A stretch of 64,000 nucleotides of DNA from Nitratidesulfovibrio termitidis HI1 (GCF_000504305.1 NZ_KI632512.1:3350404-3414403); one strand, 5' to 3'; counted from the first letter of the stretch, positions 1 through 8,255 are shown. Numbers and translations: made by a program. Notes: a model not told the origin generated them from the sequence alone.

Positions 1-986
1 TCTTGCGCGGCCCAAGTGCGGACGGGGTCACCGGGTGGGGTGCATCCGGCGGTTTCTGTCGGCGGCTGTGCGGCGGGCAAGCCCATGCCGCCCCCCATTC
101 CGGCCCGATTCAGCACCACGGCATGAGGCAGGCGCAGGTGGCGCGCAAGGCTTAGGGCCAGGCGCAGGTCGTGCAGGCCGAAGGGGGACGGTTCGGCCAC
201 CAGCAACAGCAGGTCGGCGTCGTGCACGGCGTTGATGGCGGCGCAGGCGACGCCCGGCGGACAATCGCAGATGACGAAGGCGCACGACTCCGGTGCGGGT
301 CCGTCCTTCGGGGCGGTGGCGCACGGCGGGACGGTCGGGAACGGCGCGTCCTTCACCGCCTTGATCAGCGGGGTGGCCATGGCCTCGCCGATGCGCAGCA
401 CCCCGTCACGAAAGCGCAGGGCGGGGGCGGCGTCCGGACGTGCGAGGCCCCTTTCCGCCGTGGCGGCCCTGCCGGTTTGGTCCGCTCGGCCTGTTTGGTC
501 TGCCCGGTCTGCCCGGTCTGTTTGGTCTGCCCGGTCTGGCCTGTTCACCATATTCCCCCTGTCCGCACCGTTGCCCATGGTCGGGCGAATGCGGGCGATG
601 CCGCCGCGCACCTCGCCCACCAGGCGCGTGGCATAGGTCATGGCGCCCGTGGGGCAGACCAGCGCGCACAGGCCGCAGCCGTGGCACAGGTCCGGAAAGT
701 CCAGCACCGTATCACCCATGAACGCCAGCGCCTTGAAACGGCAGGCATCCACGCAGCGGCGGCATGCAGCGCCAAGGCACAGGGTTTCGTTCACCCGGGG
801 TACGGGCAGGGTGCACTGTTCGCGCGTCTTCCATTCCACGGGCAGGAACAGATGCGCGTTGGGTTCCTCCACGTCGCAGTCGGCAAGCGCCACGTGGTGT
901 CCCCGCGCGGCAAGCAGCGCGGCAAGGTTCACGGCCACGGTGGTCTTGCCCGTGCCCCCCTTGCCGCTGGCAATGGCCAGTTTCAT
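1..986 (-). CDS. MinD/ParA-type ATPase with inserted 2[4Fe-4S] ferredoxin domain (partial, C-terminus off window)
   Basis: The reading frame opens at the ATG at 986 (rev. strand) after GGAGG-like purines and runs off the left edge with no stop. A deviant Walker A motif GKGGTGKTT lies at residues 8-16. It is followed by two [4Fe-4S] signatures: a CX4CX2CX3C run near residues 71-84 and CX2CX2CX3C (CHGCGLC..VCP) about 25 residues later. The second ATPase lobe (VICDCPPGVACA) comes after. Between the ferredoxin part and that lobe lies a low-complexity run of Arg-Ala-Asp/Asp-Gln-Thr repeats (about 470-545), unusual in this family. In D. vulgaris Hildenborough two such ATPases (DVU2103/2104) belong to the ORP complex; a second copy probably lies beyond the edge. 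The role is inferred: nucleotide-dependent handling of an Fe-S or Mo-containing cofactor with the neighbouring ORP proteins. Confidence 0.85.
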   Translation of the reverse strand, partial: MKLAIASGKGGTGKTTVAVNLAALLAARGHHVALADCDVEEPNAHLFLPVEWKTREQCTLPVPRVNETLCLGAACRRCVDACRFKALAFMGDTVLDFPDLCHGCGLCALVCPTGAMTYATRLVGEVRGGIARIRPTMGNGADRGNMVNRPDRADQTDRADRADQTGRADQTGRAATAERGLARPDAAPALRFRDGVLRIGEAMATPLIKAVKDAPFPTVPPCATAPKDGPAPESCAFVICDCPPGVACAAINAVHDADLLLLVAEPSPFGLHDLRLALSLARHLRLPHAVVLNRAGMGGGMGLPAAQPPTETAGCTPPGDPVRTWAAQ

Positions 987-1068
987 GCGGCCTCCGTTGC
1001 CGTACCGAATGCATGCAGGCCGCCGGGGACGGCGTTTCCCGGGCGGCCTGTCCGAATTGCGGCGGCTG

Positions 1069-1458
1069 TCATTGGTCGTCGCCGGTGGCAGGCGGCATGG
1101 CCGGGCCGCGTCCGCGCCCGAATCCGGCTCCGCGTCCCCTGCCACGTCCCAGACCGTATCCCTGCCCATATCCCTGTCCAGATCGCTGGCCAGCGCCCCT
1201 GCCGAAGCCCCTGCCGCTCTGCGCGCCATTGCCCGCACCGTTTCCCGGTCGCAGGGCGTCGATGACGTCACGCGCCGTATCCAGCACGTTGCCGAGGTTG
1301 GCGGCCAGTTCATCAAGGGCGGAAGCTTCGGCGTTGGCAGCATCGTCCATGGGCGGACCTGCCTGTCCGCGTCGCGCCCGCGCCGTGCCGCAGCGGCCCA
1401 CGCCGCGCCCGGTGCCGGGGCCGCGTCCCATGGGGCCTGTTCCGTTCATGCCAGGCAT
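1069..1458 (-). CDS. DUF5320 family Gly/Arg-rich protein of the ORP operon
   Basis: A 129-residue protein opening with MPGMNGTGPMGRGPGTGRG, the hallmark of DUF5320 proteins found beside MinD-type ATPases and NifX-like proteins in anaerobes. A well-spaced CCAGGAGG ribosome binding site fixes the start at 1458. The middle (about residues 40-68) is a predicted helix. The C-terminal 60 residues are Gly/Arg/Gln repeats (GQGYGQGYGLGRGRG) and are probably disordered. It is the first gene after the sigma-54 promoter at 1514-1528 and lies 82 nt ahead of the ATPase. It matches DVU2105 of D. vulgaris in position. The biochemical function is unknown. Confidence 0.8.
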   Translation of the reverse strand: MPGMNGTGPMGRGPGTGRGVGRCGTARARRGQAGPPMDDAANAEASALDELAANLGNVLDTARDVIDALRPGNGAGNGAQSGRGFGRGAGQRSGQGYGQGYGLGRGRGRGAGFGRGRGPAMPPATGDDQ

Positions 1459-1513
1459 ATGCGCCTCCTGGTTGCAGGTGAAGCCGTGACCACACGGCCA
1501 CATCCGACAGTGA

Positions 1514-1528
1514 GCATGAACCGTTCCA
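1514..1528 (-). promoter_or_regulatory. sigma-54 (-24/-12) promoter of the DUF5320-ATPase operon
   Basis: The reverse strand reads TGGAACGGTTCATGC, with GG and GC exactly ten bases apart and only three differences from the consensus TGGCACGN4TTGC. Transcription would begin about 44 nt before the DUF5320 start codon. The ORP operons of D. vulgaris are known to be sigma-54 dependent. Confidence 0.8.
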
Positions 1529-1589
1529 GCCTGTTCCCGCCAATGATGCCAGTGGATTAGACGCGCCAGAAACCACGCGGAGAAAAAAC

Positions 1590-1606
1590 GGGCGCAAAAC
1601 GCGCCC
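1590..1606. promoter_or_regulatory. orpR binding site: Palindrome, candidate OrpR activator site
   Basis: GGGCGC-AAAAC-GCGCCC, a perfect 6-bp inverted repeat, lies 62 bp upstream of the -24 element on the reverse strand. The same 17-mer with one changed base recurs at 3251-3267 upstream of the other ORP operon. The position suits a sigma-54 enhancer. The assignment to OrpR is inference. Confidence 0.6.
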
Positions 1607-1693
1607 ATGTGGTAGGTGAGTGCTTGCATACATTGTGAGGCGTTACTTTCCACGTCGTATCCGGATGACACCCGCCGGAACAAGGAGCGGACC

Positions 1694-3136
1694 ATGGCCC
1701 TGCCGCGTGACATATCCTGCGAGACCATCATGGAAAGCGTGGCCGACGGCGTGTTCACCGTGGACCTTGACTGGCGCATCACCTCGTTCAACCGGGCGGC
1801 GGCGGAGATCACCGGGGTGCCCCCGCACGAGGCCCTGGGCAGGCGCTGCCGCGACGTGTTCCATTCCAGCATCTGCGACGGGGCCTGCGTGCTGCGGGCG
1901 TGCATCGAGCAGGACATGCCGCTGGGCAACCGCTCGGTGTTCATCCTGCGCCCGGACGGGCGCAAGGTGCCCGTAAGCATCAGCGGCGCACCCCTGCGCG
2001 ACCGGCGCGGCAGGCTGATGGGCGGGGTGGAGACCTTCCGCGACCTGTCCGCCCTGCACCTGATGCGCAAGCAACTGGACGGCCAGCACACGGTGGAGGA
2101 CATCGTCACCCGCAGCGCGGCCATGATCCGCCTGCTGGGCATCCTGCCCCAGGTGGCGGCCAGCGACGCGCCGGTGCTGGTGCTGGGCGAATCGGGCACC
2201 GGCAAGGAACTGTTCGCGCGCGCCATCCACAACCTCAGCCCCCGGCGGGGCAGGCCCTTCGTGGGGGTGAACTGCGGGGCCCTGCCGGAACACCTGCTGG
2301 AATCGGAACTGTTCGGCTACAAGGCCGGGGCGTTCACCGACGCGCGGCGCGACAAGCCGGGCCGCTTTGCCCTTGCGGACGACGGCACCATCTTTCTGGA
2401 CGAGATTGGCGACATGCCGTTGCCCCTGCAGGTGAAGCTGCTGCGGGTGCTGCAGGAAAAGGTGTACGAGCCGCTGGGCGCGGTGCGCCCCCAGGCCGCG
2501 CCCGCGCGGGTCATCGCCGCCACCAACCGTGACCTGGAACGCCTGGCGGGCGAGGGGGGATTCCGCAGCGACCTGTACTACCGGCTCAACGTGGTCATGC
2601 TGCGCCTGCCCGCCCTGCGTGAACGGCCGGAGGACATCCCCCTGCTGCTCGACCACTTCGTGGCGCAGCGCAACCTGCTGAGCGGCAAGGAGATCGAGGG
2701 CGTGTCAGAGGACGTGCTGCACCTGCTGCTGCGCTATCCCTTCCCCGGCAACGTGCGCGAGATGGAGAACATCGTCGAGTACGCGTTCATCCTGTGCCAG
2801 CGCGGGTTCATTCAGTTGGAACATCTGCCGGAATACCTGCTGGGTGCGCAGAGCACGCCCGTTGGCCAGGCTGCCGGTCCTGCCGGATATGGCGAGGGAC
2901 AGATGACGGCGCATGCTGCGGAGCAAGGACGGATCACGCCCCCCCAGGCCGTGCCTGCCCGACCCACACCCGCCCAGGCCGTGACAAGCAGTCCGCGCAC
3001 CATGGCCACCGCCAAGCTGGACGCCGTGCGCGAGGCGTTGCGGCGGCACGGCGGGCGGGTTATGGCCGCCTGCCGCGAACTGGACATATCCAAGGATACC
3101 CTGCGGCGCATCCTGAAGGGCGGCGGGGCGGATTGA
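1694..3136 (+). CDS. orpR: OrpR-type sigma-54 activator: Cys-rich PAS, AAA+ and Fis-type HTH
   Basis: A 480-residue enhancer-binding protein; AAGGAGCGG just before 1694 sets the start. Residues 10-115 form a PAS domain with Cys52, Cys61, Cys65 and Cys70 (RRC...SSICDGACVLRAC). The AAA+ domain follows with Walker A GESGTGKE near 165-172, and the sigma-54-contact loop reads GAFTDA (about 212-217) instead of GAFTGA. A Fis-type helix-turn-helix (MAACRELDISKDTLRRIL) ends the protein. OrpR of D. vulgaris (DVU2106) is known to use an Fe-S cluster in its PAS domain to sense redox state and to switch on the two ORP operons under anaerobiosis; the four cysteines here fit that. It stands between the two operons it should control. 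Confidence 0.9.
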   Translation: MALPRDISCETIMESVADGVFTVDLDWRITSFNRAAAEITGVPPHEALGRRCRDVFHSSICDGACVLRACIEQDMPLGNRSVFILRPDGRKVPVSISGAPLRDRRGRLMGGVETFRDLSALHLMRKQLDGQHTVEDIVTRSAAMIRLLGILPQVAASDAPVLVLGESGTGKELFARAIHNLSPRRGRPFVGVNCGALPEHLLESELFGYKAGAFTDARRDKPGRFALADDGTIFLDEIGDMPLPLQVKLLRVLQEKVYEPLGAVRPQAAPARVIAATNRDLERLAGEGGFRSDLYYRLNVVMLRLPALRERPEDIPLLLDHFVAQRNLLSGKEIEGVSEDVLHLLLRYPFPGNVREMENIVEYAFILCQRGFIQLEHLPEYLLGAQSTPVGQAAGPAGYGEGQMTAHAAEQGRITPPQAVPARPTPAQAVTSSPRTMATAKLDAVREALRRHGGRVMAACRELDISKDTLRRILKGGGAD

Positions 3137-3144
3137 GGCCGCGG

Positions 3145-3161
3145 CCTGCGCGGGGCGCAGG
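3145..3161 (+). terminator. Hairpin just after orpR, possible terminator
   Basis: CCTGCGC-GGG-GCGCAGG begins 8 nt after the orpR stop. The nearest T run (ATTTTA at 3171) is short and 9 nt away, so termination here is uncertain. Confidence 0.35.
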
Positions 3162-3245
3162 GCCGGGAAGATTTTACCTGTGCTGATGCATGGTTATATG
3201 GCAGTGGCGAGTGAAACGTGGCTGCCGTGCTGTCACTGCAGGATG

Positions 3246-3272
3246 AATACGGGCGCAAAATGCGCCCGTATT
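3246..3272. promoter_or_regulatory. orpR binding site: Extended palindrome, second candidate OrpR site (or orpR terminator)
   Basis: AATACGGGCGC-AAAAT-GCGCCCGTATT has 11-bp perfect arms and contains the same GGGCGCAAAAYGCGCCC core as 1590-1606. It starts about 100 bp upstream of the -24 element at 3372, a usual enhancer distance. A TTTCGTTTG tail means it could also stop orpR transcription. The shared core at both ORP promoters favours a protein-binding role. Confidence 0.6.
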
Positions 3273-3371
3273 TCGTTTGTGGGCGTGTTTTACGCCACCA
3301 TTATGGGGCCTGCATGGTGCTTCGAAGGGCAGAGCGCGCGTAACATGCCGTGATTTAATAATGTTTCAGGA

Positions 3372-3386
3372 TGGCATCCTGCATGC
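3372..3386 (+). promoter_or_regulatory. sigma-54 (-24/-12) promoter of the ORP operon
   Basis: TGGCATCCTGCATGC has GG and GC ten bases apart and a TGGCA/TGC match to the consensus. The expected transcription start is near 3398, about 26 nt before the first start codon of the ORP operon. Confidence 0.8.
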
Positions 3387-3423
3387 TTCAGGGGGGACAC
3401 GGCCGCCGCGCCGTGGGGACACC

Positions 3424-3855
3424 ATGAATGCCCATGTCTGCCTTGCCTGCTTCGAGGACCGCCTTGCCACGCTGCTGGAAACAGCTGCCGAGCTGCGCTG
3501 CGTGCGCATGACCGGCGGCGTTCCGGCGGAACGGACCGTCCTCCCCGTGCCGGATGGCGGCCCCGCGCCGCTCATCGACGTTCTGTCGCGCCATGGGGTT
3601 TCCCTGTTGGTGTGCGGGGGCATTCGCCCCTGCTGGCGGAGCGCCGTGGAGATGGCCGGGATAGCCGTCCTGCCGTGGCTTTCGGGCAGCGAGACCGACG
3701 TGTTGTCCGCCCTTGTCCGGGGCAGGACGGACACACTTGCCATGCCCGGTTGCCGCCCGCTTCCGGGCAGGGGCGGCGGGCCACGGCGCGGCGGCCCATG
3801 CACCACAACAGGCGCGGGCTGCTTTCGGCGGCGGCGTCGCAACGCAGGAGAATGA
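3424..3855 (+). CDS. NifX/dinitrogenase-cofactor-like protein of the ORP operon
   Basis: A 143-residue protein, first gene of the second ORP operon, equivalent in position to DVU2107. The start at 3424 follows GTGGGGA. Residues 45-95 (LSRHGVSLLVCGGIRP then GIAVLPWLSG) follow the pattern of the dinitrogenase iron-molybdenum cofactor (NifX/NifB C-terminal) fold. The N-terminus carries CLAC (residues 6-9). The last 35 residues are Gly/Arg-rich and look disordered. It ends 4 nt before the ORP start, so the two are probably translationally coupled. A role in binding or delivering the Mo-Cu cluster of ORP is inferred. Confidence 0.7.
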   Translation: MNAHVCLACFEDRLATLLETAAELRCVRMTGGVPAERTVLPVPDGGPAPLIDVLSRHGVSLLVCGGIRPCWRSAVEMAGIAVLPWLSGSETDVLSALVRGRTDTLAMPGCRPLPGRGGGPRRGGPCTTTGAGCFRRRRRNAGE

Positions 3856-3859
3856 CAGG

Positions 3860-4258
3860 ATGCAGGTTCTCATCACCGTGCAGGACGCAGCACCGGGCAA
3901 TCCGCCCGGCGTTGCGGGGGCCGACGCCCTTCTTGATGCCCGTCTGGACCCGCGCTTCGGGCGCGCGCAGGGCTATCTGCTGTGCGATACGGCCACGGGG
4001 GCGGTGCGCAGGCTGGATGCGGCCTCCAACATGTCGCTGGCGCAGGGCGCGGGCATTCAGGCCGCGCAAGCCGCCGCCGACGCCGGGGCCGAGGCCGTGA
4101 TTACCGGCCATGTGGGGCCCAAGGCCTTTACCGCGCTGCGCCGGGGCGGCATCGCCATCTATCTTTCAACGCACGCCACCGCGCGTCAGGCCCTGCGGGC
4201 GCTGGCGGACGGCAATCTGGCCCCGGCGGCGGAGCCGGACCGGGAGGGACACTGGTAG
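3860..4258 (+). CDS. orp: ORP, orange protein (NifX-like Mo-Cu cluster protein)
   Basis: A 132-residue protein of the dinitrogenase iron-molybdenum cofactor family: an early LDPRFGRAQGYLL segment, then AGIQAAQAAADAGAEAVITGHVGPKAFTALRRGGI, as in ORP of D. gigas and D. vulgaris (DVU2108). In the family ORP binds a mixed-metal S2MoS2CuS2MoS2 cluster non-covalently; in D. vulgaris it forms a complex with the flanking ATPases and is linked to positioning of the division septum. AGGAG 7 nt upstream sets the start at 3860. The stop lies 2 nt before the next start codon. Confidence 0.88.
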   Translation: MQVLITVQDAAPGNPPGVAGADALLDARLDPRFGRAQGYLLCDTATGAVRRLDAASNMSLAQGAGIQAAQAAADAGAEAVITGHVGPKAFTALRRGGIAIYLSTHATARQALRALADGNLAPAAEPDREGHW

Positions 4259-4260
4259 CC

Positions 4261-5655
4261 ATGGGTACGGACACGCACGAACAGGAGCACCGTTGCGGCT
4301 GTGGCGGGGCCGGTTGCGGCGGCGAACAGCATGTGGAGGCCACCGGGGGCTGCTCCGGATCGGGCTGCGGCGGGCACGGGGATCATGCTGCGCATGACGG
4401 GCATGACGCCAACGGCCCGGCAGACGGCACGGAAACCCCGGTGCGCATGGCCGGGCGGGTGGGCGCCAGGCTGGTGGTGCTGAGCGGCAAGGGCGGCGTG
4501 GGCAAGAGCACCGTGGCCGTGAACCTTGCCGTGGGGCTTGCCCGCACCGGGCGCAAGGTGGGCCTGCTGGACGTGGACGTGCACGGTCCCAGCGTGCCGC
4601 GCATGCTGGGGCTTGGCCGGGCCCGGCCCGTGGCGGGCGATGGCTGGATGGCCCCGGTAAGCGCGGGGCCGAACCTGCGGGTGATGTCGCTGGGGTTCTT
4701 TCTGCCCGACCCGGAAGTGCCGGTGATCTGGCGCGGCCCGGTGAAGATGGGCATGGTGCGCCAGTTTCTGGTGGACGTGCGCTGGGGCGATCTGGACGTG
4801 CTGGTGGTGGACTGCCCCCCCGGCACCGGGGACGAGCCGCTTTCGGTGCTGCAACTGCTGGGTGAGGATGCACACGCGGTCATCGTCACCACGCCGCAGG
4901 GCGTGGCCGTGGACGACGTGCGCCGGTCCGTGGGGTTCTGCCGCCAGCTCGGCAACCCCATCCTGGGCATTGTCGAGAACATGGGCGGCTATGTGTGCCC
5001 CAAATGCGGCGAACTGACCCCGCTGTTTCCCGCCGGGGGCGGCCAGCAGCTGGCCCGTGAGACCGGCGTGCCGTTTCTGGGCAGCATTCCCCTGCACCCC
5101 GATCTGACCAGTGCCGGTGATGCCGGGCACAGTCTGCTGGAGGCGGACCCGTCCGGCGGACAGGAACCGGTGCATCCGGTAATCCGGGCCTTTCAGCCGG
5201 TGGTGGGCGCCGCCGGGGCGGTGTGCCCGGCTGGTGATTCCGGAAAGCCCGGCGATTCCATACCGGGCACCCCGGCCAACAGCAACGGCGGCCCTGCGTC
5301 GCAAGGAGCATCGGACATGAAGATCGCCATACCGCTGGCGGCGGGCAGGCTGTGCCAGCACTTCGGCCATTGCGAGCAGTTTGCCGTGCTGACCGTGGAC
5401 CCGGGCGACGGCACCGTGAAGGGACAGGAACTGCTGACGCCCCCGCCGCACGAGCCGGGCGTGCTGCCCGCGTGGATCGCGGACACGGGAACCCGGCTGG
5501 TCATCGCCGGGGGCATGGGGGCACGGGCCCGCCAGTTGCTGGAAGAGCGGGGCGTACAGGTGCTGGTGGGCGCTTCCGCCGCAGACCCGGCAGATATTGT
5601 GGCCGCGTGGTTCGGCAACCGGCTGGATCTTGGCGCGAACACCTGCGATCATTGA
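4261..5655 (+). CDS. Mrp/NBP35 ATPase fused to a C-terminal NifX-like domain
   Basis: A 464-residue protein, counterpart of DVU2109. Residues 10-45 are a Cys/His/Gly-rich tail (CGCGGAGCGG...CSGSGCGGHGDH). The P-loop ATPase follows (GKGGVGKST near 78-86, VVDCPPGTGD near 180), with the Mrp cluster pair CPKC near residue 247. A linker near 325-350 leads to a separate dinitrogenase-cofactor domain (MKIAIPLAAGRLCQHFGHC) that fills the last 115 residues. Mrp/NBP35 proteins are Fe-S cluster carriers. Having the carrier and an ORP-like acceptor fold in one chain suggests cofactor transfer within the ORP complex (inference). It is the last gene of the operon and is followed by a strong hairpin. Confidence 0.9.
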   Translation: MGTDTHEQEHRCGCGGAGCGGEQHVEATGGCSGSGCGGHGDHAAHDGHDANGPADGTETPVRMAGRVGARLVVLSGKGGVGKSTVAVNLAVGLARTGRKVGLLDVDVHGPSVPRMLGLGRARPVAGDGWMAPVSAGPNLRVMSLGFFLPDPEVPVIWRGPVKMGMVRQFLVDVRWGDLDVLVVDCPPGTGDEPLSVLQLLGEDAHAVIVTTPQGVAVDDVRRSVGFCRQLGNPILGIVENMGGYVCPKCGELTPLFPAGGGQQLARETGVPFLGSIPLHPDLTSAGDAGHSLLEADPSGGQEPVHPVIRAFQPVVGAAGAVCPAGDSGKPGDSIPGTPANSNGGPASQGASDMKIAIPLAAGRLCQHFGHCEQFAVLTVDPGDGTVKGQELLTPPPHEPGVLPAWIADTGTRLVIAGGMGARARQLLEERGVQVLVGASAADPADIVAAWFGNRLDLGANTCDH

Positions 5656-5717
5656 TGCCAAGCCGCTAAGCCGTGCGGGCGTTCCCCCCGCCAGGCCGTG
5701 CGGCGCGGCAATGAAAA

Positions 5718-5747
5718 ACGGGCGCGGGGATATCTCCCCGCGCCCGT
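5718..5747. terminator. Bidirectional terminator hairpin between convergent ORP operon and pnp
   Basis: Thirteen-base perfect arms (ACGGGCGCGGGGA / TCCCCGCGCCCGT) close a TATC loop. An A-rich run lies on the left (AATGAAAAA) and CTGTATT on the right, so it can serve both transcripts. Confidence 0.8.
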
Positions 5748-5778
5748 CTGTATTGCGCTTTGCTGTGATGCGGTGCGC

Positions 5779-8067
5779 CTAGCGGCGGTCGCCGCCACGG
5801 CCACGGTCGCCACCACGGCCACCGCGATCGCCGCCACGGCGGTCGCCGCCCCGGTCACCACGGTCGCCACGGCCACCGCGATCACCACGGTCGCCCCTGT
5901 CCCCACGGTCACGCGGCGGGCCGGAGGGGCGGGCAGTGTCTTCGGGGTTCCATTCGACGCCCTGCTCTTCCAGCAGCACGGCCTTGCGGCTGGCACGGAT
6001 GCGGTCGCCGTTGATCTCGATGACCTTCACGGTCATGTCTTCGCCAAGGCGCGCCACGTCGCCAGCCTGTTCCACGCGGTTGGTGTCCAGCTGCGAGATG
6101 TGCACCAGGGCTTCGAGGTTGGGCAGGATTTCGACGATGGCGCCGATTTCCAGCACCTTGCGCACCTTGCCCACGTAGTTCTTGCCCAGTTCCGCGCGCT
6201 GGTCGTAGTACTGCACCATTTCGCGGGCCATTTCCATGGCTTCGTAAGTGGGGGCGAAGATGGAGACCTTGCCGCTGTCCTCGATGTCGATGGACGCGCC
6301 GGTGGCAGCGGTGATGGCCTTGATGTTCTTGCCGCCGGGGCCGATGATGATGCGGATGACGTCGGGGTTGACGAACACCTCGGCATGCTGCGGCGCGTAC
6401 TTGGACAGCTCGGTGCGCGGGGCTTCCAGCACCTTGGCCATTTCGGCCAGGATGTGCAGGCGCGCCTCGCGGGCCTGGGCCATGGCGCGGGCCATGACGT
6501 CGGTGGGCAGGCCGGTGATCTTGATGTCCATCTGGACGGCGGTGATGCCTTCGGCAGTGCCCGCGATCTTGAAGTCCATGTCGCCGAGGGCGTCTTCATC
6601 GCCAAGGATGTCGGTGAGCACCAGGTACTCGCCCTCTTCCTTGATCAGGCCCATGGCCACGCCAGCTACCGGGGCGGTGACGGGCACGCCCGCGTCCATC
6701 AGCGAAAGGCTGCCGCCGCACACGGCGGCCATGGACGAGGAACCGTTGGATTCCATGGTTTCCGCCACCACGCGCAGGGTGAAGGGGAAGGATTCGTCAA
6801 CGGGCAGCACCGGCTTCAGCGCCTTTTCGGCAAGCGCGCCGTGGCCGATTTCGCGGCGGGACACGCGCGACATCTTCACTTCGCCCACCGAGTAGGGGGG
6901 GAAGTTGTAGTGCAGCATGAACTTCTTGGTCACGTCGCCCACCAGCGAATCCATGCGCTGGCTGTCGGTGGAGCTGCCAAGGGTGGCGACCACCAGCGAC
7001 TTGGTTTCGCCGCGCGAGAACAGGGCGGAACCATGGGCGCGGGGCAGCAGGCCCGCTTCGATCAGGATGGGGCGCACGGTCTTGGTGTCGCGACCGTCGA
7101 TGCGGGTGCCTTCCTTCAGGATGCGGCGGCGCACCAGCACCTTTTCCAGCGCGCCCAGCATGTCGCCCACTTCGCGGCCAAGGTTGGCGTTCTCGGCCAG
7201 GGCCGGGTCGGCCAGCAGGGCTTCAAGCACCTTTTCCTTGACGGCCTTGCGGGCGTCCTTGCGGGCCATCTTTTCGGGGATGCGCAGGGCGACTTCCAGC
7301 TCGGCGGTGGCCAGTTCGGCCACGCGGGCCTTCAGCTCGGCGTTTTCCACCGGCGGGGTCACGGTCATCTTGGCCTTGCCCACCAGTTCCATCAGCTTGA
7401 GCTGGGCGTCGATGAGCGGCTGGATTTCCTTGTGGGCCCATTCCAGCGCGGCCACGATGACGTCTTCGGGCACGAAATGGGCTTCACCTTCCACCATCAC
7501 CACGGAATCGCGCGAGGCGGCGATGACGATGGCCAGATCGCTGGCTTCCATTTCCTTCAGGGTGGGGTTCAGCACGAATTCGCCGTTCACACGGCCGATG
7601 CGCGCGCCCGCCACCGGGCCTTCGAAGGGAATGGGCGAGATGCACAGCGCGGCGGAAGCGCCGGTAAGGGCCAGCACGTCGCTGTCGTTTTCCTGGTCGG
7701 CGGAAATGACGTTGGCGAGAATCTGCACTTCATCGCGGAAGCCCTTGGTGAACAGGGGGCGCACCGGACGGTCGATGAGGCGCGAGACCAGGGTTTCGCG
7801 TTCGCTGGGGCGGCCGATTTCGCGGCGGAAGAAGCTGCCGGGAATGCGGCCAGCGGCGTACATCTTTTCGGAGTAGTCCACGGTCAGCGGGAAAAAGCCC
7901 ATGTCGCGTTCCATGGGCTGGGTGCACGCGGTGACCAGCACCACGGTGCCGCCGCACTGCACCCAGACCGCGCCGTGCGCCTGATTGGCGAGGCGGCCGG
8001 TCTCAAGGATGATTTCTTTTCCGCCGACAACGGCGGAGACGCGGGTAGCGTTGAAAACGCTCTGCAT
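5779..8067 (-). CDS. pnp: Polyribonucleotide nucleotidyltransferase (PNPase)
   Basis: A 762-residue 3'-5' phosphorolytic exoribonuclease and RNA-degradosome enzyme. Start at 8067 (MQSVFNATRV), preceded by GAAGAGG; longer upstream in-frame starts exist but do not match the family. In order: first RNase PH core (ETGRLANQAHGAV...), helical domain, second RNase PH core (RADGRD-like TRIDGRDTKTVRPI, then LFSRGETKSLV), KH domain (IIIGPGGKNIKAI), S1 domain (AIVEILPNLEALVHISQLD). An unusual tail of about 45 residues follows S1, made of Arg-Gly-Asp repeats (DRGDRGDRGG, GGDRGGRGGDRG). It is last in the minus-strand operon after rpsO. Confidence 0.97.
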   Translation of the reverse strand: MQSVFNATRVSAVVGGKEIILETGRLANQAHGAVWVQCGGTVVLVTACTQPMERDMGFFPLTVDYSEKMYAAGRIPGSFFRREIGRPSERETLVSRLIDRPVRPLFTKGFRDEVQILANVISADQENDSDVLALTGASAALCISPIPFEGPVAGARIGRVNGEFVLNPTLKEMEASDLAIVIAASRDSVVMVEGEAHFVPEDVIVAALEWAHKEIQPLIDAQLKLMELVGKAKMTVTPPVENAELKARVAELATAELEVALRIPEKMARKDARKAVKEKVLEALLADPALAENANLGREVGDMLGALEKVLVRRRILKEGTRIDGRDTKTVRPILIEAGLLPRAHGSALFSRGETKSLVVATLGSSTDSQRMDSLVGDVTKKFMLHYNFPPYSVGEVKMSRVSRREIGHGALAEKALKPVLPVDESFPFTLRVVAETMESNGSSSMAAVCGGSLSLMDAGVPVTAPVAGVAMGLIKEEGEYLVLTDILGDEDALGDMDFKIAGTAEGITAVQMDIKITGLPTDVMARAMAQAREARLHILAEMAKVLEAPRTELSKYAPQHAEVFVNPDVIRIIIGPGGKNIKAITAATGASIDIEDSGKVSIFAPTYEAMEMAREMVQYYDQRAELGKNYVGKVRKVLEIGAIVEILPNLEALVHISQLDTNRVEQAGDVARLGEDMTVKVIEINGDRIRASRKAVLLEEQGVEWNPEDTARPSGPPRDRGDRGDRGDRGGRGDRGDRGGDRRGGDRGGRGGDRGRGGDRR

Positions 8068-8255
8068 TGTTGCGTACCTCTTCGGTTCAGCGAAGGGGAT
8101 TCCGGGGAGAAGGCCATGCTGCGACCATGACGTTCCAGTTGGTGTGTCATGGATGTGGCCGGTGCCGACTGTTGCGGCTTCCGGCATGGCACTCTTCCCG
8201 GACCCCCCTTCACACTGCGTGTTGGGGGCGACTCGGCGCCCATGCGCATGGCGCA

